Part shown: positions 7,875-17,445 of the stretch, piece after piece
Position numbering within the stretch: position 1 is the stretch's first letter
Layout of the letters: each line of letters begins with the position of its first letter
Assembly: GCF_017696315.1 (NCBI RefSeq)
Contig: NZ_JAAORJ010000002.1
Span: 395,267 to 459,266, forward strand
DNA from: Prochlorococcus marinus XMU1412
GTDB taxonomy: Bacteria; Cyanobacteriota; Cyanobacteriia; PCC-6307; Cyanobiaceae
DNA: 64,000 bases
Direction: 5' to 3'
Notes under the pieces: generated by a model
Database searches by the model: none
Told to the model about the DNA's origin: nothing
What the model saw: the letters and a program-made list of their open reading frames with translations, nothing else
Position numbers and translations under genes: made by a program

Positions 7875-8186
7875 ATGGTTTTAAGTTTATTACTATCAAC
7901 ATTTCTAACCGTTTTCATAGCTGAATTAGGTGACAAAACTCAACTAGCTACTTTAACTATAAGCGGCACTTCAAATAAACCATTAGCAGTTTTTCTAGGA
8001 TCCTCTTCAGCACTTGTTTTTGCAAGTTTACTAGGAGCTTTAACAGGTGGTTCCATATCAAGTTTTTTACCCGAAGTAGTTCTTAAGTCAATAGCGTCCA
8101 TTACATTTTTCATCATTGGTCTAAGGCTTTTTATCAACTCTTTAACCATCGAAAAAGAAGAAAAAGAAGAGAAAGAAAATAATTAG
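7875..8186 (+). CDS. GDT1/TMEM165 (UPF0016) half-size transporter, second half
   Basis: A 103-residue partner of the previous gene, with ELGDKTQ at residues 17-23, two further helices, and a charged Glu/Lys C-terminus. The starts TAAATG junction and near-identical repeat motif suggest duplication of one half-transporter gene and obligate pairing. Likely a subunit of a manganese exchanger. The acidic tail is absent from the first half, giving the pair a built-in asymmetry. Confidence 0.88.
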   Translation: MVLSLLLSTFLTVFIAELGDKTQLATLTISGTSNKPLAVFLGSSSALVFASLLGALTGGSISSFLPEVVLKSIASITFFIIGLRLFINSLTIEKEEKEEKENN

Positions 8187-8258
8187 TTTTAAGCTTGGAT
8201 AATAAGGTGTAATAATGAAGTGTATACCCCTAAATTAATTTATAATTTCATTTAGATC

Positions 8259-10481
8259 ATGTTCACATCATCTTCAATAATTGATAATCTTAATCAGTCA
8301 GAAGGGTTAGAATATAAAAAATTATGCAGATTATTAAAAATAACAAAGAAATCTGATAAAGATAAATTAGATATTGCTTTAACAGCTCTAGAAAAACTTG
8401 AAATAATTAATAAAAATGAAAATGATGAATATACTTGCATAAAAGATGATGTTCATCTTGTCGCCAAAATAAGATGTAGTAGCAAAGGCTATTGCTTTGC
8501 TGTAAGAGGAAAAGATAAAGAAGATATCTATATTAAAGAAAATCTACTTAACTATGCATGGAATGGAGATAAAGTTTTAGTAAGGATAATAAAAGAGGGA
8601 TATAGAAGAAGATCACCTGAAGGCATAGTTGATTGTATTCTTGAAAGATCAAATCAAATCCTTCTTTCTAAAGTAGAAATAATAAACAATGATGTATATG
8701 CAATCCCAATAGACGATAGGATCCTTTCTAAAATAAGACTTCCAAAAGAGAATGAAAAATACACTTTCAATCCAGACAATAAGAATATAGTAAAAGTAGA
8801 GATTGATAGATTCCCCATAGGTCAAGAAGAAGGACTAGGTCATGTGATACAAGAACTAAAACTAAACAATAATGAAGAATATGATACAGACTTTGTTTTA
8901 TCTAAAAGCAATATCGTTAAATCATACGATTTAAATCATATTGAATCAAAAAAAATTGAACAAAGGGAGAGGATAGACCTTACAGATAAAAACTCTTATT
9001 TATTCAAAAGTTGGAATTCTAATAATTCTCCAATGCTCCCAATGATTCAAATAGAGCAGGGAAAAAATAAAAATACTAAATTATGGATACATACAAATAA
9101 TCTTGCAGAAAGAGTAGATCTAAATAGTAAAAAATCTCTAGAAATATTATTCAAAGGCTTTGAATCATTACCCTTATTAAATGATTGGCAAAACTACCTT
9201 AGTGAAACCATAAGAAATGATTCTGAATTTAAATTTGGTGAAAAGAATGAAGCGATAAGCCTCTGCATGCATTTAAATAGTGATAATGAAATAATTGATT
9301 GGTCATTCCATCTTACTTTAGTAAAATGCACTCTTATCGTCGGAAGTGATCATACTGAGGCGCTCCTATCTAGAAAAAGTAAATCAAGAATCACCTCACG
9401 TGTATTAAAACCTATAAAGGAATATATCGACGATTTAGATAAAATTCTTGAAATTTCATGCTCATTCAGACAAAAACATCTTTTGGAGGGTAAGGTTGAA
9501 TTTCCTGCACCACTTAATAAAATTGAGTCACTTGAAGAATTTTTTATTCACAATCCAGCTGAATATTCAAAAGGATATTTTGAATCATTAAACAAAGAAG
9601 ATTGCCAAACTTACCTTTCACCAATACTATATGAAGCTAATTTAATATGGTTCAAACATTCAAATCAATATAGCTTAAAAAGCGCCGGACATCTCTCAAA
9701 CGCAATAGATTATGTTAATGCAAATGAAATAATCAAATATTCAGAATTTATTGATAATGATATAGAGCTTAATGAAGATGGCAATTTGACATTTAGTCAA
9801 GTAATTAAATTATGTGACGATGATAATAAAAAAAGAATCTTACATAAACTTCTAATTAATGAATTCAAGGACAATGAAATAAGGTTGATATCTAAAGATC
9901 TTGATAATGATGAATCAGAAAAATTATTTATTTCTCCATGGACAATTCCTGGATTTGACATTACTAATCTTATTAACCAGTACTGTATTTTTAATATGAT
10001 AGTAAATGGTAAGAAATCAAAGAAAAATAATATTAATCCAATCAATATATCGGAAAGTAATTCATTAGACTTAGTAAATTGGGAAATATTTAATTCATCA
10101 ATTTCAAAGAATCTAGAAACATTATTTAATAAGTTTGTAATAGATAAACTTAACGAATTCAAGTACAAAGTTAACCAATATAAATCTAATATGATAAGTA
10201 TAAAAAAAGTAAGAAAAGCAGAAAAATTACTAGGTAATATTTATAGTGGGTTTATTTTATCAGTGCAAACATATGGTTTCTTTGTTGAGATATCAGAACT
10301 AAATGTAGAGGGTTTAGTACACGTCAGCACTCTTAATAATGATTGGTATGAATATAGATCAAGGCAAAATCTATTGATTGGAAGAAAATCTAAAAAATCA
10401 TATAAAGTTGGAGATGCAATAGAAGTAAAAATCATAAAAGTCGATATTCTAAAATATCAAATTGATTTAGAATTAACATAA
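8259..10481 (+). CDS. RNase II/R-family protein lacking the catalytic residues (Zam-like)
   Basis: The 740-residue layout follows RNase R: winged-helix-like N-terminus, cold-shock domain (about 70-115, KIRCSSKGYCFAVRG), RNB domain, and a C-terminal S1 domain (about 660-739, GFILSVQTYGFFVEI). In the RNB domain the Asp cluster DxxDxDD expected after RIDLTD (about residue 238) is missing, although LWIHTNNLAERVDL still aligns with the LWVHIADV block. The later RRYxD block reads WTIPGFDI, so its Arg residues are gone too. It is therefore probably an RNA-binding protein and not a nuclease. Synechocystis Zam, linked to acetazolamide resistance, is a comparable RNB homologue. The match to Zam is inferred. 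Confidence 0.75.
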   Translation: MFTSSSIIDNLNQSEGLEYKKLCRLLKITKKSDKDKLDIALTALEKLEIINKNENDEYTCIKDDVHLVAKIRCSSKGYCFAVRGKDKEDIYIKENLLNYAWNGDKVLVRIIKEGYRRRSPEGIVDCILERSNQILLSKVEIINNDVYAIPIDDRILSKIRLPKENEKYTFNPDNKNIVKVEIDRFPIGQEEGLGHVIQELKLNNNEEYDTDFVLSKSNIVKSYDLNHIESKKIEQRERIDLTDKNSYLFKSWNSNNSPMLPMIQIEQGKNKNTKLWIHTNNLAERVDLNSKKSLEILFKGFESLPLLNDWQNYLSETIRNDSEFKFGEKNEAISLCMHLNSDNEIIDWSFHLTLVKCTLIVGSDHTEALLSRKSKSRITSRVLKPIKEYIDDLDKILEISCSFRQKHLLEGKVEFPAPLNKIESLEEFFIHNPAEYSKGYFESLNKEDCQTYLSPILYEANLIWFKHSNQYSLKSAGHLSNAIDYVNANEIIKYSEFIDNDIELNEDGNLTFSQVIKLCDDDNKKRILHKLLINEFKDNEIRLISKDLDNDESEKLFISPWTIPGFDITNLINQYCIFNMIVNGKKSKKNNINPINISESNSLDLVNWEIFNSSISKNLETLFNKFVIDKLNEFKYKVNQYKSNMISIKKVRKAEKLLGNIYSGFILSVQTYGFFVEISELNVEGLVHVSTLNNDWYEYRSRQNLLIGRKSKKSYKVGDAIEVKIIKVDILKYQIDLELT

Positions 10482-10547
10482 ATCAATTCTCACAAAATAT
10501 ATTATGGAAATATTAACAAAAAAAATTTAAGATATATTTTTAAAATT

Positions 10548-10991
10548 ATGTTTAAGAAAAAATATTTATTATTAACTCTTTTTTTAATAATAATTTTTCA
10601 AATTTTTTTATATACAAATAATAATCAGAAAACTTCATTTAGATACTTTAAATGGACTCTCCAAGAAGTGAGTATAGGTAAGTTAATAAGTATTTCATTT
10701 TTTTCTGGTTTATTTGTAAGCACTTTATTGAATAAAACAATTAATAATACTAGTTTCAGAAAAAAAACATTCGAAAATGTGGAAGATGATTTCGTATTTG
10801 ATAATAATGAGGAAGATATGGAATCAAATGTTGATATGCCGCCACAAAGAGACATCAGAGAAACTCAACCAACAATTTCTGTTAATTATAGAGTAGTCAA
10901 AAATATGGATGATAATAATTTAAATAAAGATCGAAGTTATTCAAATCAAGATATTAAAGATGACTGGGATAATGCTGATAATGATTGGTAG
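10548..10991 (+). CDS. Membrane protein with acidic cytoplasmic tail
   Basis: A 147-residue protein with two membrane helices (about 5-22 and 43-61), followed by a ~85-residue acidic, Asn/Asp-rich tail ending in repeated DDWDN-type motifs. The double-helix hairpin plus tail resembles small LapA-like membrane proteins, but I cannot assign it to a family. It lies between the Zam-like gene and the DUF2996 gene on the same strand. Confidence 0.6.
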   Translation: MFKKKYLLLTLFLIIIFQIFLYTNNNQKTSFRYFKWTLQEVSIGKLISISFFSGLFVSTLLNKTINNTSFRKKTFENVEDDFVFDNNEEDMESNVDMPPQRDIRETQPTISVNYRVVKNMDDNNLNKDRSYSNQDIKDDWDNADNDW

Positions 10992-11049
10992 AAAAATAAA
11001 TTAATTAAAAATGTTTTTTTAATTTATAATGGAGTAAATAGTTTTTTTT

Positions 11050-11616
11050 ATGGAAGAAAATTTAGCCAAAAATAATGAAGTAAATAAAGAAATATCTGAC
11101 AACACTACTAAATCAAACTCTGAGGAAATTAAAGGACCTAAATCAGAAAAAGTTATCAATATGGATATAAATAATGGTGATCCTGCTACTAAAGTTGTTA
11201 TAAAAAATGAAATTAATACTCCCGAAAAACCTATAACAAAACCAAAAAAAGAACTCCCAGTAGAGAAAAAGCCTTTCCAAGAGTTTATTAACATTCACTT
11301 AATTCCTTCACTTACTGAAGAAATTAATCAAAGAGGATTAGAAATAAACAATATTAACCTCACTAATACAAATAGACCTATTGCTGGAGATAAATGTTGG
11401 GTAATAAATTGTGAAATTAAAGATACATGTAACTTTTGGTTATCCTTTGAGAAGGATGACATTAGTTCATTAAAAAGTATTTCTTTATCAAAACCTAATC
11501 AACAACCAAGTATTATTGAATCCTTTCTGATTGACGAAAAAAGAATTACCCTAAAATTAATAATTTCAAGAGTACTTCAAAGATTGAATGGGCAAAAGTT
11601 AATAGGAGTTAATTAG
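11050..11616 (+). CDS. DUF2996 family protein
   Basis: A 188-residue soluble protein. Residues 1-75 are low-complexity and Lys/Asn/Pro rich. Residues ~78-188 form the DUF2996 domain, recognised from KPFQEFINIHLIPSL, GDKCWVINCEI, and the end SFLIDEKRITLKLI...LQRLNGQK. The family is confined to oxygenic phototrophs and has no known enzymatic activity to my knowledge. It immediately precedes acsF, with an 80-bp gap holding a possible acsF promoter. Confidence 0.8.
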   Translation: MEENLAKNNEVNKEISDNTTKSNSEEIKGPKSEKVINMDINNGDPATKVVIKNEINTPEKPITKPKKELPVEKKPFQEFINIHLIPSLTEEINQRGLEINNINLTNTNRPIAGDKCWVINCEIKDTCNFWLSFEKDDISSLKSISLSKPNQQPSIIESFLIDEKRITLKLIISRVLQRLNGQKLIGVN

Positions 11617-11696
11617 AAAAACAATAACACCAAGTTAACTTTTCCCTCGAAAATACAAAAAATAGTAAATAATAGTATTAATAAACCGAATAAAAA

Positions 11697-12869
11697 ATGG
11701 CTCAATCAACTGTTGAATCAAAAAATAAAAAAGATATTAATAATGGAAAGATACCAGCTAAAGAAACAATTTTGTCCCCAAGATTCTATACCACAGATTT
11801 TGAGGCTATGGAAAATATGGATTTATCAATAAACGAGGAGGAATTGGAAGCTATATGTGAAGAATTTAGAAAAGATTACAATAGACATCATTTTGTAAGA
11901 AATAGTGAATTTGAAGGTGCTGCAGAAAAATTAGATCCTGAGACAAGAGAGCTTTTTGTTGATTTTCTCGAGGGAAGTTGTACATCAGAATTTTCAGGTT
12001 TTTTACTTTATAAGGAACTTAGTAAGAGAATTAAAGTCAAAAACCCTCTACTTGCTGAATGTTTTGCTCATATGGCCAGAGATGAAGCAAGACATGCAGG
12101 TTTTTTAAATAAATCAATGAGTGACTTTGGACTTCAGTTAGACTTAGGTTTTTTAACAGCCAATAAAGACTACACTTATTTCCCTCCAAGAAGTATTTTT
12201 TACGCTACTTATTTATCCGAAAAAATAGGTTATTGGAGATACATAGCAATTTATAGGCATCTCGAAAAGAACCCTGATAGCAAAATTTTCCCACTATTTA
12301 ATTACTTTGAAAATTGGTGTCAAGATGAGAATAGACATGGGGATTTCTTTGACGCATTAATGAAAGCACAGCCACGTACTGTTAAATCTTTAAGCCAAAA
12401 AATTACAATTGGCGGCTCTACTTTTACACACCCATTATTTGACTACTTCCATAGGTTTAGATATTTTTTGAATAATCTTCCATTAACATCCAAGTTATGG
12501 TCTAGGTTCTTTCTATTAGCTGTATTTGCAACTATGTATGCAAGGGATTTGGGAATTAAAAAAGATTTCTACAGTTCTTTAGGTTTAGATGCCAGAGATT
12601 ACGACCAGTTTGTTATTAATAAAACAAATGAAACTGCAGCTAGAGTTTTCCCTGTAGTAATGGACGTTTATGATAAATCTTTTTATGGAAGATTAGATAA
12701 AATAGTAGAGAATAATAAGGTTCTTTCCGATATTGCAAACAGTGATGGAAATAAAGTATCTAAAACTTTTAAAAAATTACCTAAATATTTATCAAACGGT
12801 TACCAGTTATTAAGACTATACTTATTAAAACCTCTTGATAGTAAAGATTTCCAACCTTCGATTAGATAA
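11697..12869 (+). CDS. acsF: Mg-protoporphyrin IX monomethyl ester oxidative cyclase
   Basis: AcsF (also CycI/ChlE) forms the isocyclic E ring of chlorophyll using O2, turning Mg-protoporphyrin IX monomethyl ester into protochlorophyllide, at the thylakoid or envelope membrane. At 390 residues it has the two diiron motifs of the family, [11 protein letters not shown] with [10 protein letters not shown], and [11 protein letters not shown], each an ExxH type ligand set. The oxygen-dependent cyclase fits an oxygenic phototroph, and chlH of the same pathway lies 13 kb downstream. The unit begins with an ATG after an AT-rich leader, and tldD follows 31 bp later. Confidence 0.96.
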   Translation: MAQSTVESKNKKDINNGKIPAKETILSPRFYTTDFEAMENMDLSINEEELEAICEEFRKDYNRHHFVRNSEFEGAAEKLDPETRELFVDFLEGSCTSEFSGFLLYKELSKRIKVKNPLLAECFAHMARDEARHAGFLNKSMSDFGLQLDLGFLTANKDYTYFPPRSIFYATYLSEKIGYWRYIAIYRHLEKNPDSKIFPLFNYFENWCQDENRHGDFFDALMKAQPRTVKSLSQKITIGGSTFTHPLFDYFHRFRYFLNNLPLTSKLWSRFFLLAVFATMYARDLGIKKDFYSSLGLDARDYDQFVINKTNETAARVFPVVMDVYDKSFYGRLDKIVENNKVLSDIANSDGNKVSKTFKKLPKYLSNGYQLLRLYLLKPLDSKDFQPSIR

Positions 12870-12900
12870 TCTTTAATACAGAGAAGATTTATAGACTCAT

Positions 12901-14325
12901 ATGCTTTCGTCACAAATCAAATCAAATGAAATCGTTTTTGGTAGTTGCAATAAAGATTTATTAGAAGAAATTATTTTCTACGGCATTGGACTTGGTGCTG
13001 ATTTTGTAGAAATATTTATAGAGAATACTGACAACTCAAGTGTGTTAGCGGAAGAAGATTTTATTACAAGTGTAAGTCCTTCATTTGGAAAGGGTGCTGG
13101 TATTAGAATCTTCAAAGAAAAAAAGGATGGATTTGTAAGTACAAATGATTTAACAAAGCATGGCTTGATGAGATCGGTAACTCAGGCTATTGAGATGTTA
13201 GATATAGTAGATAACAAAAAAAAAGAAGTATTTAATGGTTTAAATAAACATAGGGACTATAGTTTAAACAAGAAAAAATGGATAAATGAAGTTCCATCGA
13301 TTCATGAGATAAGTGAAAAACTATTAGTCAGCACAAAGTCTCTAAAAAAAAATAATAAAATAATAACTAGAAAAGGTAGTTACTCAAGAAATCTGCAAGA
13401 AGTAATTATAGCCTCCAGCGACGGAACCTATGTCTCAGATATTAGGTTGCATCAAACAGTTGGACTCAACGTAATTGCTAGTGATGCCCAATATAGATCT
13501 AGTGGAAGTAGAAGATTTGGATCATCAGGATTACCTAATGAATTCAGATTATGGGATCATGAAAATGCAGCTAATGAGGTGTTTGAAAGCTCAATGAAGA
13601 TGTTATATGCAGATTATGTTGATGCGGGACAAATGCCTGTTGTATTAGCTAATAAATTTGGTGGCGTTATATTCCACGAAGCCTGCGGTCATTTACTTGA
13701 AACTACTCAAATAGAGAGAGGAACAACACCATTTGAAAATAAATTGAATGAAAAAATTGCACATGAATCTGTAACAGCTATAGATGAAGGAATTTCAGAA
13801 GGATCCTTTGGTTCATTATCAGTAGATGATGAAGGTATGGAACCCGAAAAATCAGTTCTTATAAAAGATGGAATTTTAAAAAAATTCATATCCGACAGGG
13901 CAGGTGAATTAAGAACTGGCCATAAAAGAACAGGAAGTGGAAGAAGACAAAATTATTCTTTTGCTGCAGCTTCACGAATGAGAAATACATATATAGCTAA
14001 AGGTGAGCACTCGAAAGAGGATTTAATCAATAGTATTAGTGATGGACTTTACTGCAAATCAATGGGTGGTGGCAGTGTAGGTGCTACTGGACAATTTAAT
14101 TTTGCGGTAGAAGAAGGATATCTTATTAAAAATGGAAAATTAACTAATCCAGTAAAAGGAGCAACTTTGATTGGCGAGGCTAAAGAAGTTATGCCAAAAA
14201 TATCAATGTGCGGGAATGACCTCGAATTAGCTCCTGGATTCTGTGGATCCATCAGTGGGAGTGTTAACGTAACTGTTGGCCAACCTCATATTAAGGTTGA
14301 TTCAATCACTGTTGGCGGAAGATAG
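12901..14325 (+). CDS. tldD: TldD-type metallopeptidase subunit
   Basis: The 474-residue catalytic subunit of the TldD/TldE complex. The zinc motif HEACGH is at residues 259-264 (HExxxH), followed by the typical TPFEN and a Gly-rich C-terminal barrel with FCGSISG. In Escherichia coli the heterodimer degrades unfolded peptides and processes microcin B17 and CcdA. Substrates in cyanobacteria are unknown. The partner gene pmbA starts 3 bp after its stop. TldD-pmbA-fmt form one unit. Confidence 0.92.
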   Translation: MLSSQIKSNEIVFGSCNKDLLEEIIFYGIGLGADFVEIFIENTDNSSVLAEEDFITSVSPSFGKGAGIRIFKEKKDGFVSTNDLTKHGLMRSVTQAIEMLDIVDNKKKEVFNGLNKHRDYSLNKKKWINEVPSIHEISEKLLVSTKSLKKNNKIITRKGSYSRNLQEVIIASSDGTYVSDIRLHQTVGLNVIASDAQYRSSGSRRFGSSGLPNEFRLWDHENAANEVFESSMKMLYADYVDAGQMPVVLANKFGGVIFHEACGHLLETTQIERGTTPFENKLNEKIAHESVTAIDEGISEGSFGSLSVDDEGMEPEKSVLIKDGILKKFISDRAGELRTGHKRTGSGRRQNYSFAAASRMRNTYIAKGEHSKEDLINSISDGLYCKSMGGGSVGATGQFNFAVEEGYLIKNGKLTNPVKGATLIGEAKEVMPKISMCGNDLELAPGFCGSISGSVNVTVGQPHIKVDSITVGGR

Positions 14326-14328
14326 GAT

Positions 14329-15681
14329 ATGAATTCAAAAGAAATAACAACTCAAATCTCTGAAGCTGCAGATTCTCTAAAACTTAAAAAATGGGATTAT
14401 GGTGCAAGCTTTTCTAATGATTATTCTGTGCAAGTAGATAAAGGAGAGGCTAAACAACTTAAGGCATCACAAAAGCAAATTTTAACTATAAGAGTTTGGA
14501 ACGAATCTAATTTAGTTGGTATTACAACAACTAGTGATATTAGTGAATCTGGTATTAAAAAAGCTCTAAATCAAGCAAATATTGCATCTGATTTTGGCAA
14601 CAAGAATGAAAGAACAGAATTCTCACCACTAGCCAAGGAACCTATTAGATTTAAGGACTCAAAAAAAAGAAATCCTGTTGGAATAAAGAAATTACTAACG
14701 CTTTTAAGAGAAGCAGAAGTAAAACTATTAAAAAGTCATGCATCCATAAAATCTGTTCCATATAATGGTCTATCAGAGAGTTTTTATGAGAGAGTTTATG
14801 CAAATAGTGATGGTGCCTTTCGGAGTTATACCAAAAGTCAAGCTGCACTTTATTTATATGCAAGAGCAGAAGAGAAAAATAAAAAACCTCGTAGCTCAGG
14901 ATCTGTAAAACTTGGATATGGAGTCGAAGATATAGATATAGAGTCCTGTATTAAAGACGCTTCTAATAAAACAATTTCTCATCTAAATTATTCACCTATT
15001 AAAACTGACAAATATTCAATATGTTTTTCCCCAGAATCTTTTTTAACTATCATTAATGCCTTTAGTTCAATGTTTAATGCTAGAAGCATTTTAGATGGAG
15101 TCAGCTTATCTAATAAAAATTCTATTGGAGAGAAACTATCTACAGAAGCACTTAATATTTATGATGATGGTCTTCACGATAAGAATATTTCTTCATCACC
15201 ATTTGATGGAGAGGGAACTCCTACCAAAAGACTATGTTTAATTAACAAAGGGAGACTAGAAAATTTTATACATTCTGAATCAACTGCACGAATATTTAAA
15301 ACAACCCCTACAGGCCACGCTGGACTAGGATCAAAAGTCTCAGTATCTCCAGATTGGATAGTAGTTGAGAAATCAGAGGAAAACTCAGATCTAAAAACAT
15401 CATTAGATCACTCTACTTATGAAGGAGAATTTGTTTATATTGAAGAATTAAATGCAATCCATGCAGGTGTTAGAGCAAGTCAAGGTTCATTCTCTCTTCC
15501 ATTTGATGGATGGCTCTATAAAAACGGTAAAAAAATCTCAATAGAATCTGCAACTGTAGCAGGGGATATCAAATATCTTTTGAAACATATAGTAAATATT
15601 GAATCAATCCAAGAAGTAACAACAAGTGGAATTTCTCCACATATATGGGTAGATAAATTATCAATAACTGGTGACGCGTGA
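14329..15681 (+). CDS. pmbA: TldE/PmbA-type peptidase partner subunit
   Basis: A 450-residue homologue of TldD without an HExxxH motif, as expected for TldE/PmbA, which shapes the substrate channel of the heterodimer. Recognisable pieces include SPFDGEGTPTKR, the start of the C-terminal barrel, and the ending GISPHIWVDKLSITG. It follows tldD directly, and its TGA overlaps the GTG start of fmt (GTGA), so the three are translationally coupled. Confidence 0.9.
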   Translation: MNSKEITTQISEAADSLKLKKWDYGASFSNDYSVQVDKGEAKQLKASQKQILTIRVWNESNLVGITTTSDISESGIKKALNQANIASDFGNKNERTEFSPLAKEPIRFKDSKKRNPVGIKKLLTLLREAEVKLLKSHASIKSVPYNGLSESFYERVYANSDGAFRSYTKSQAALYLYARAEEKNKKPRSSGSVKLGYGVEDIDIESCIKDASNKTISHLNYSPIKTDKYSICFSPESFLTIINAFSSMFNARSILDGVSLSNKNSIGEKLSTEALNIYDDGLHDKNISSSPFDGEGTPTKRLCLINKGRLENFIHSESTARIFKTTPTGHAGLGSKVSVSPDWIVVEKSEENSDLKTSLDHSTYEGEFVYIEELNAIHAGVRASQGSFSLPFDGWLYKNGKKISIESATVAGDIKYLLKHIVNIESIQEVTTSGISPHIWVDKLSITGDA

Positions 15682-16658
15682 GAATTATATTCTGGGGAAC
15701 ACCTGAATATTCAATTGCGAGCCTTGATATTTTTATTAAATCTAAGCACGAAGTAATTGGAGTAGTTAGCCAACCAGATAAGAAAAGATCTAGGGGAAAT
15801 AAATTAATATCCTCACCAGTTAAAAGCTTTGCCGAGAAAGAATCTATAAAAATTTATACTCCAGCAAAAATCAGAGATAATATACATTTTATAAATGAAC
15901 TAAAATCACTTTCTTGTGATTTATTTATTGTTATAGCTTACGGGAAAATATTACCCAAAGAGATATTGGAAATCCCAAAATTTGGATGTTGGAACGCTCA
16001 TGCTTCATTACTTCCAAGATGGCGAGGTGCAGCCCCAATCCAATGGTCCCTAATAAAAGGCGATGAATTTACTGGTGTAGGAATTATGAAAATGAATGAG
16101 GGACTAGATACTGGCGACTTATTATTAGAAGAAAAAATTAAAATTGATAATGACGATAATTTAAATACACTATCGGAAAAACTTAGTATTTTATCTGCAA
16201 AATTATTTTTAAATGCCACATCACTACTCGAAGATAATATTTATAAAAATACTAATTCTCATTTAACAACACAAAATACTCTTGGAAGAGAAATTACTTA
16301 TGCAAGAATGATTGAAAAATCAGACTTTAGAGTTGATTGGGGTAATGAGGCAATTAAAATTTCTCAAAAAATAAAAGGATTATATCCACGAGCAAATACA
16401 ACTTTTAGAGGTAAGAACCTAAAAATACTTAAAATCAAAGTTTTGAGTAGTGATGAAATTAAAAATAATAAAAACATTTTCACTAACAATTGTTCAAGAC
16501 CAGGTATTATTCTTGCTGTAATAGAAAATGAAGGAATAATAATTTCAACTAAAACTGATCCGATTATTTTGTTAGAAGCAAAACTTGAAGGCAAAAATAT
16601 TTCTAGCAAAAAGCAATTGATACAACAGTTAAAGCCATCGGTAGGTGAATATCTCTAA
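15678..16658 (+). CDS. fmt: Methionyl-tRNA formyltransferase
   Basis: Transfers a formyl group from 10-formyl-tetrahydrofolate to initiator Met-tRNA. Start RIIFWGTPEYS is the nucleotide-fold strand, and the catalytic block NAHASLLPRWRGAAPIQW carries the conserved Asn and His, with Asp in the later GLDTGDLL. Length 326 fits the family, with a C-terminal OB-type domain for tRNA. The GTG start (15678) overlaps the pmbA stop. Its substrate tRNA is encoded at 39489-39565. Confidence 0.96.
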   Translation: MRIIFWGTPEYSIASLDIFIKSKHEVIGVVSQPDKKRSRGNKLISSPVKSFAEKESIKIYTPAKIRDNIHFINELKSLSCDLFIVIAYGKILPKEILEIPKFGCWNAHASLLPRWRGAAPIQWSLIKGDEFTGVGIMKMNEGLDTGDLLLEEKIKIDNDDNLNTLSEKLSILSAKLFLNATSLLEDNIYKNTNSHLTTQNTLGREITYARMIEKSDFRVDWGNEAIKISQKIKGLYPRANTTFRGKNLKILKIKVLSSDEIKNNKNIFTNNCSRPGIILAVIENEGIIISTKTDPIILLEAKLEGKNISSKKQLIQQLKPSVGEYL

Positions 16659-16660
16659 TA

Positions 16661-17374
16661 TTAATTTTTAGATTCTTTTTTAGAGAATCCCCAAGTGAAG
16701 GCAAAAAGAATCAAAAAATAAAAATAATAGTCTGGAAGAATTGATTCTTTAATTAACGTATTTAGTAAAAGTTTAATCCCAACAATTAAAATTGCTACGT
16801 AACCGGCTGTTTCTAATCTAGAAAATATATCCAGAAGTTTTAGAAAAATCCCCGATGTAAATCTTAAGGCTAATACGCCAATCACTGCTCCAAATATTAT
16901 TAATATGTATTGATCGCTGATAGCTACTGCAGTAGTGATACTGTCTATGGAAAAAGCAAAATCAGTAATTGACAGAAGCGCTACGACCCTTAAGAACCTA
17001 AAATTATTTCTATTATTATCTGTCCCATTTTCATCGTTTTCTATATCTGAATTTAAAAAAACATTAGAGAAAAATAAGTATATTAAATAAAAACCAGCAA
17101 AAACTCTAATAAGAATAAACTTTAAAAGAACATTAGATAATATGATGAGAATAATTCTAAATAATAAAGATATTGTTATACCAATATTTAAGGCTCTTGA
17201 CCTTAATTCTGAACTGTCGAGGGATTTAGTAAGAGAAGCTAGTGCGACAGCATTATCTGCAGATAATAATAATTCTAGAGCAATTAATATTGGTAAAAGT
17301 GTAAAGATTTCGTACCAACTGTCTACTTGATCTAGTGTGGGTATAAAAGAATTTATTGCGACTGAATCCATCAA
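16661..17374 (-). CDS. TerC-family integral membrane protein
   Basis: A 237-residue protein with seven or so membrane helices. TerC hallmarks are acidic residues inside helices: LLSADNAVALASL near residue 40 and SITDFAFSIDSITTA. The family includes proposed metal-ion exporters and the plastid TerC needed for thylakoid membrane protein insertion. Exact role here unknown. Convergent with fmt, only 2 bp apart. Divergent from mfd. Confidence 0.85.
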   Translation of the reverse strand: MMDSVAINSFIPTLDQVDSWYEIFTLLPILIALELLLSADNAVALASLTKSLDSSELRSRALNIGITISLLFRIILIILSNVLLKFILIRVFAGFYLIYLFFSNVFLNSDIENDENGTDNNRNNFRFLRVVALLSITDFAFSIDSITTAVAISDQYILIIFGAVIGVLALRFTSGIFLKLLDIFSRLETAGYVAILIVGIKLLLNTLIKESILPDYYFYFLILFAFTWGFSKKESKN

Positions 17375-17445
17375 ATATTATTCACAATCATTATAAAATC
17401 TAATATAATGTATCCGATATTTGTAATCAAGATTGATAACTATAA

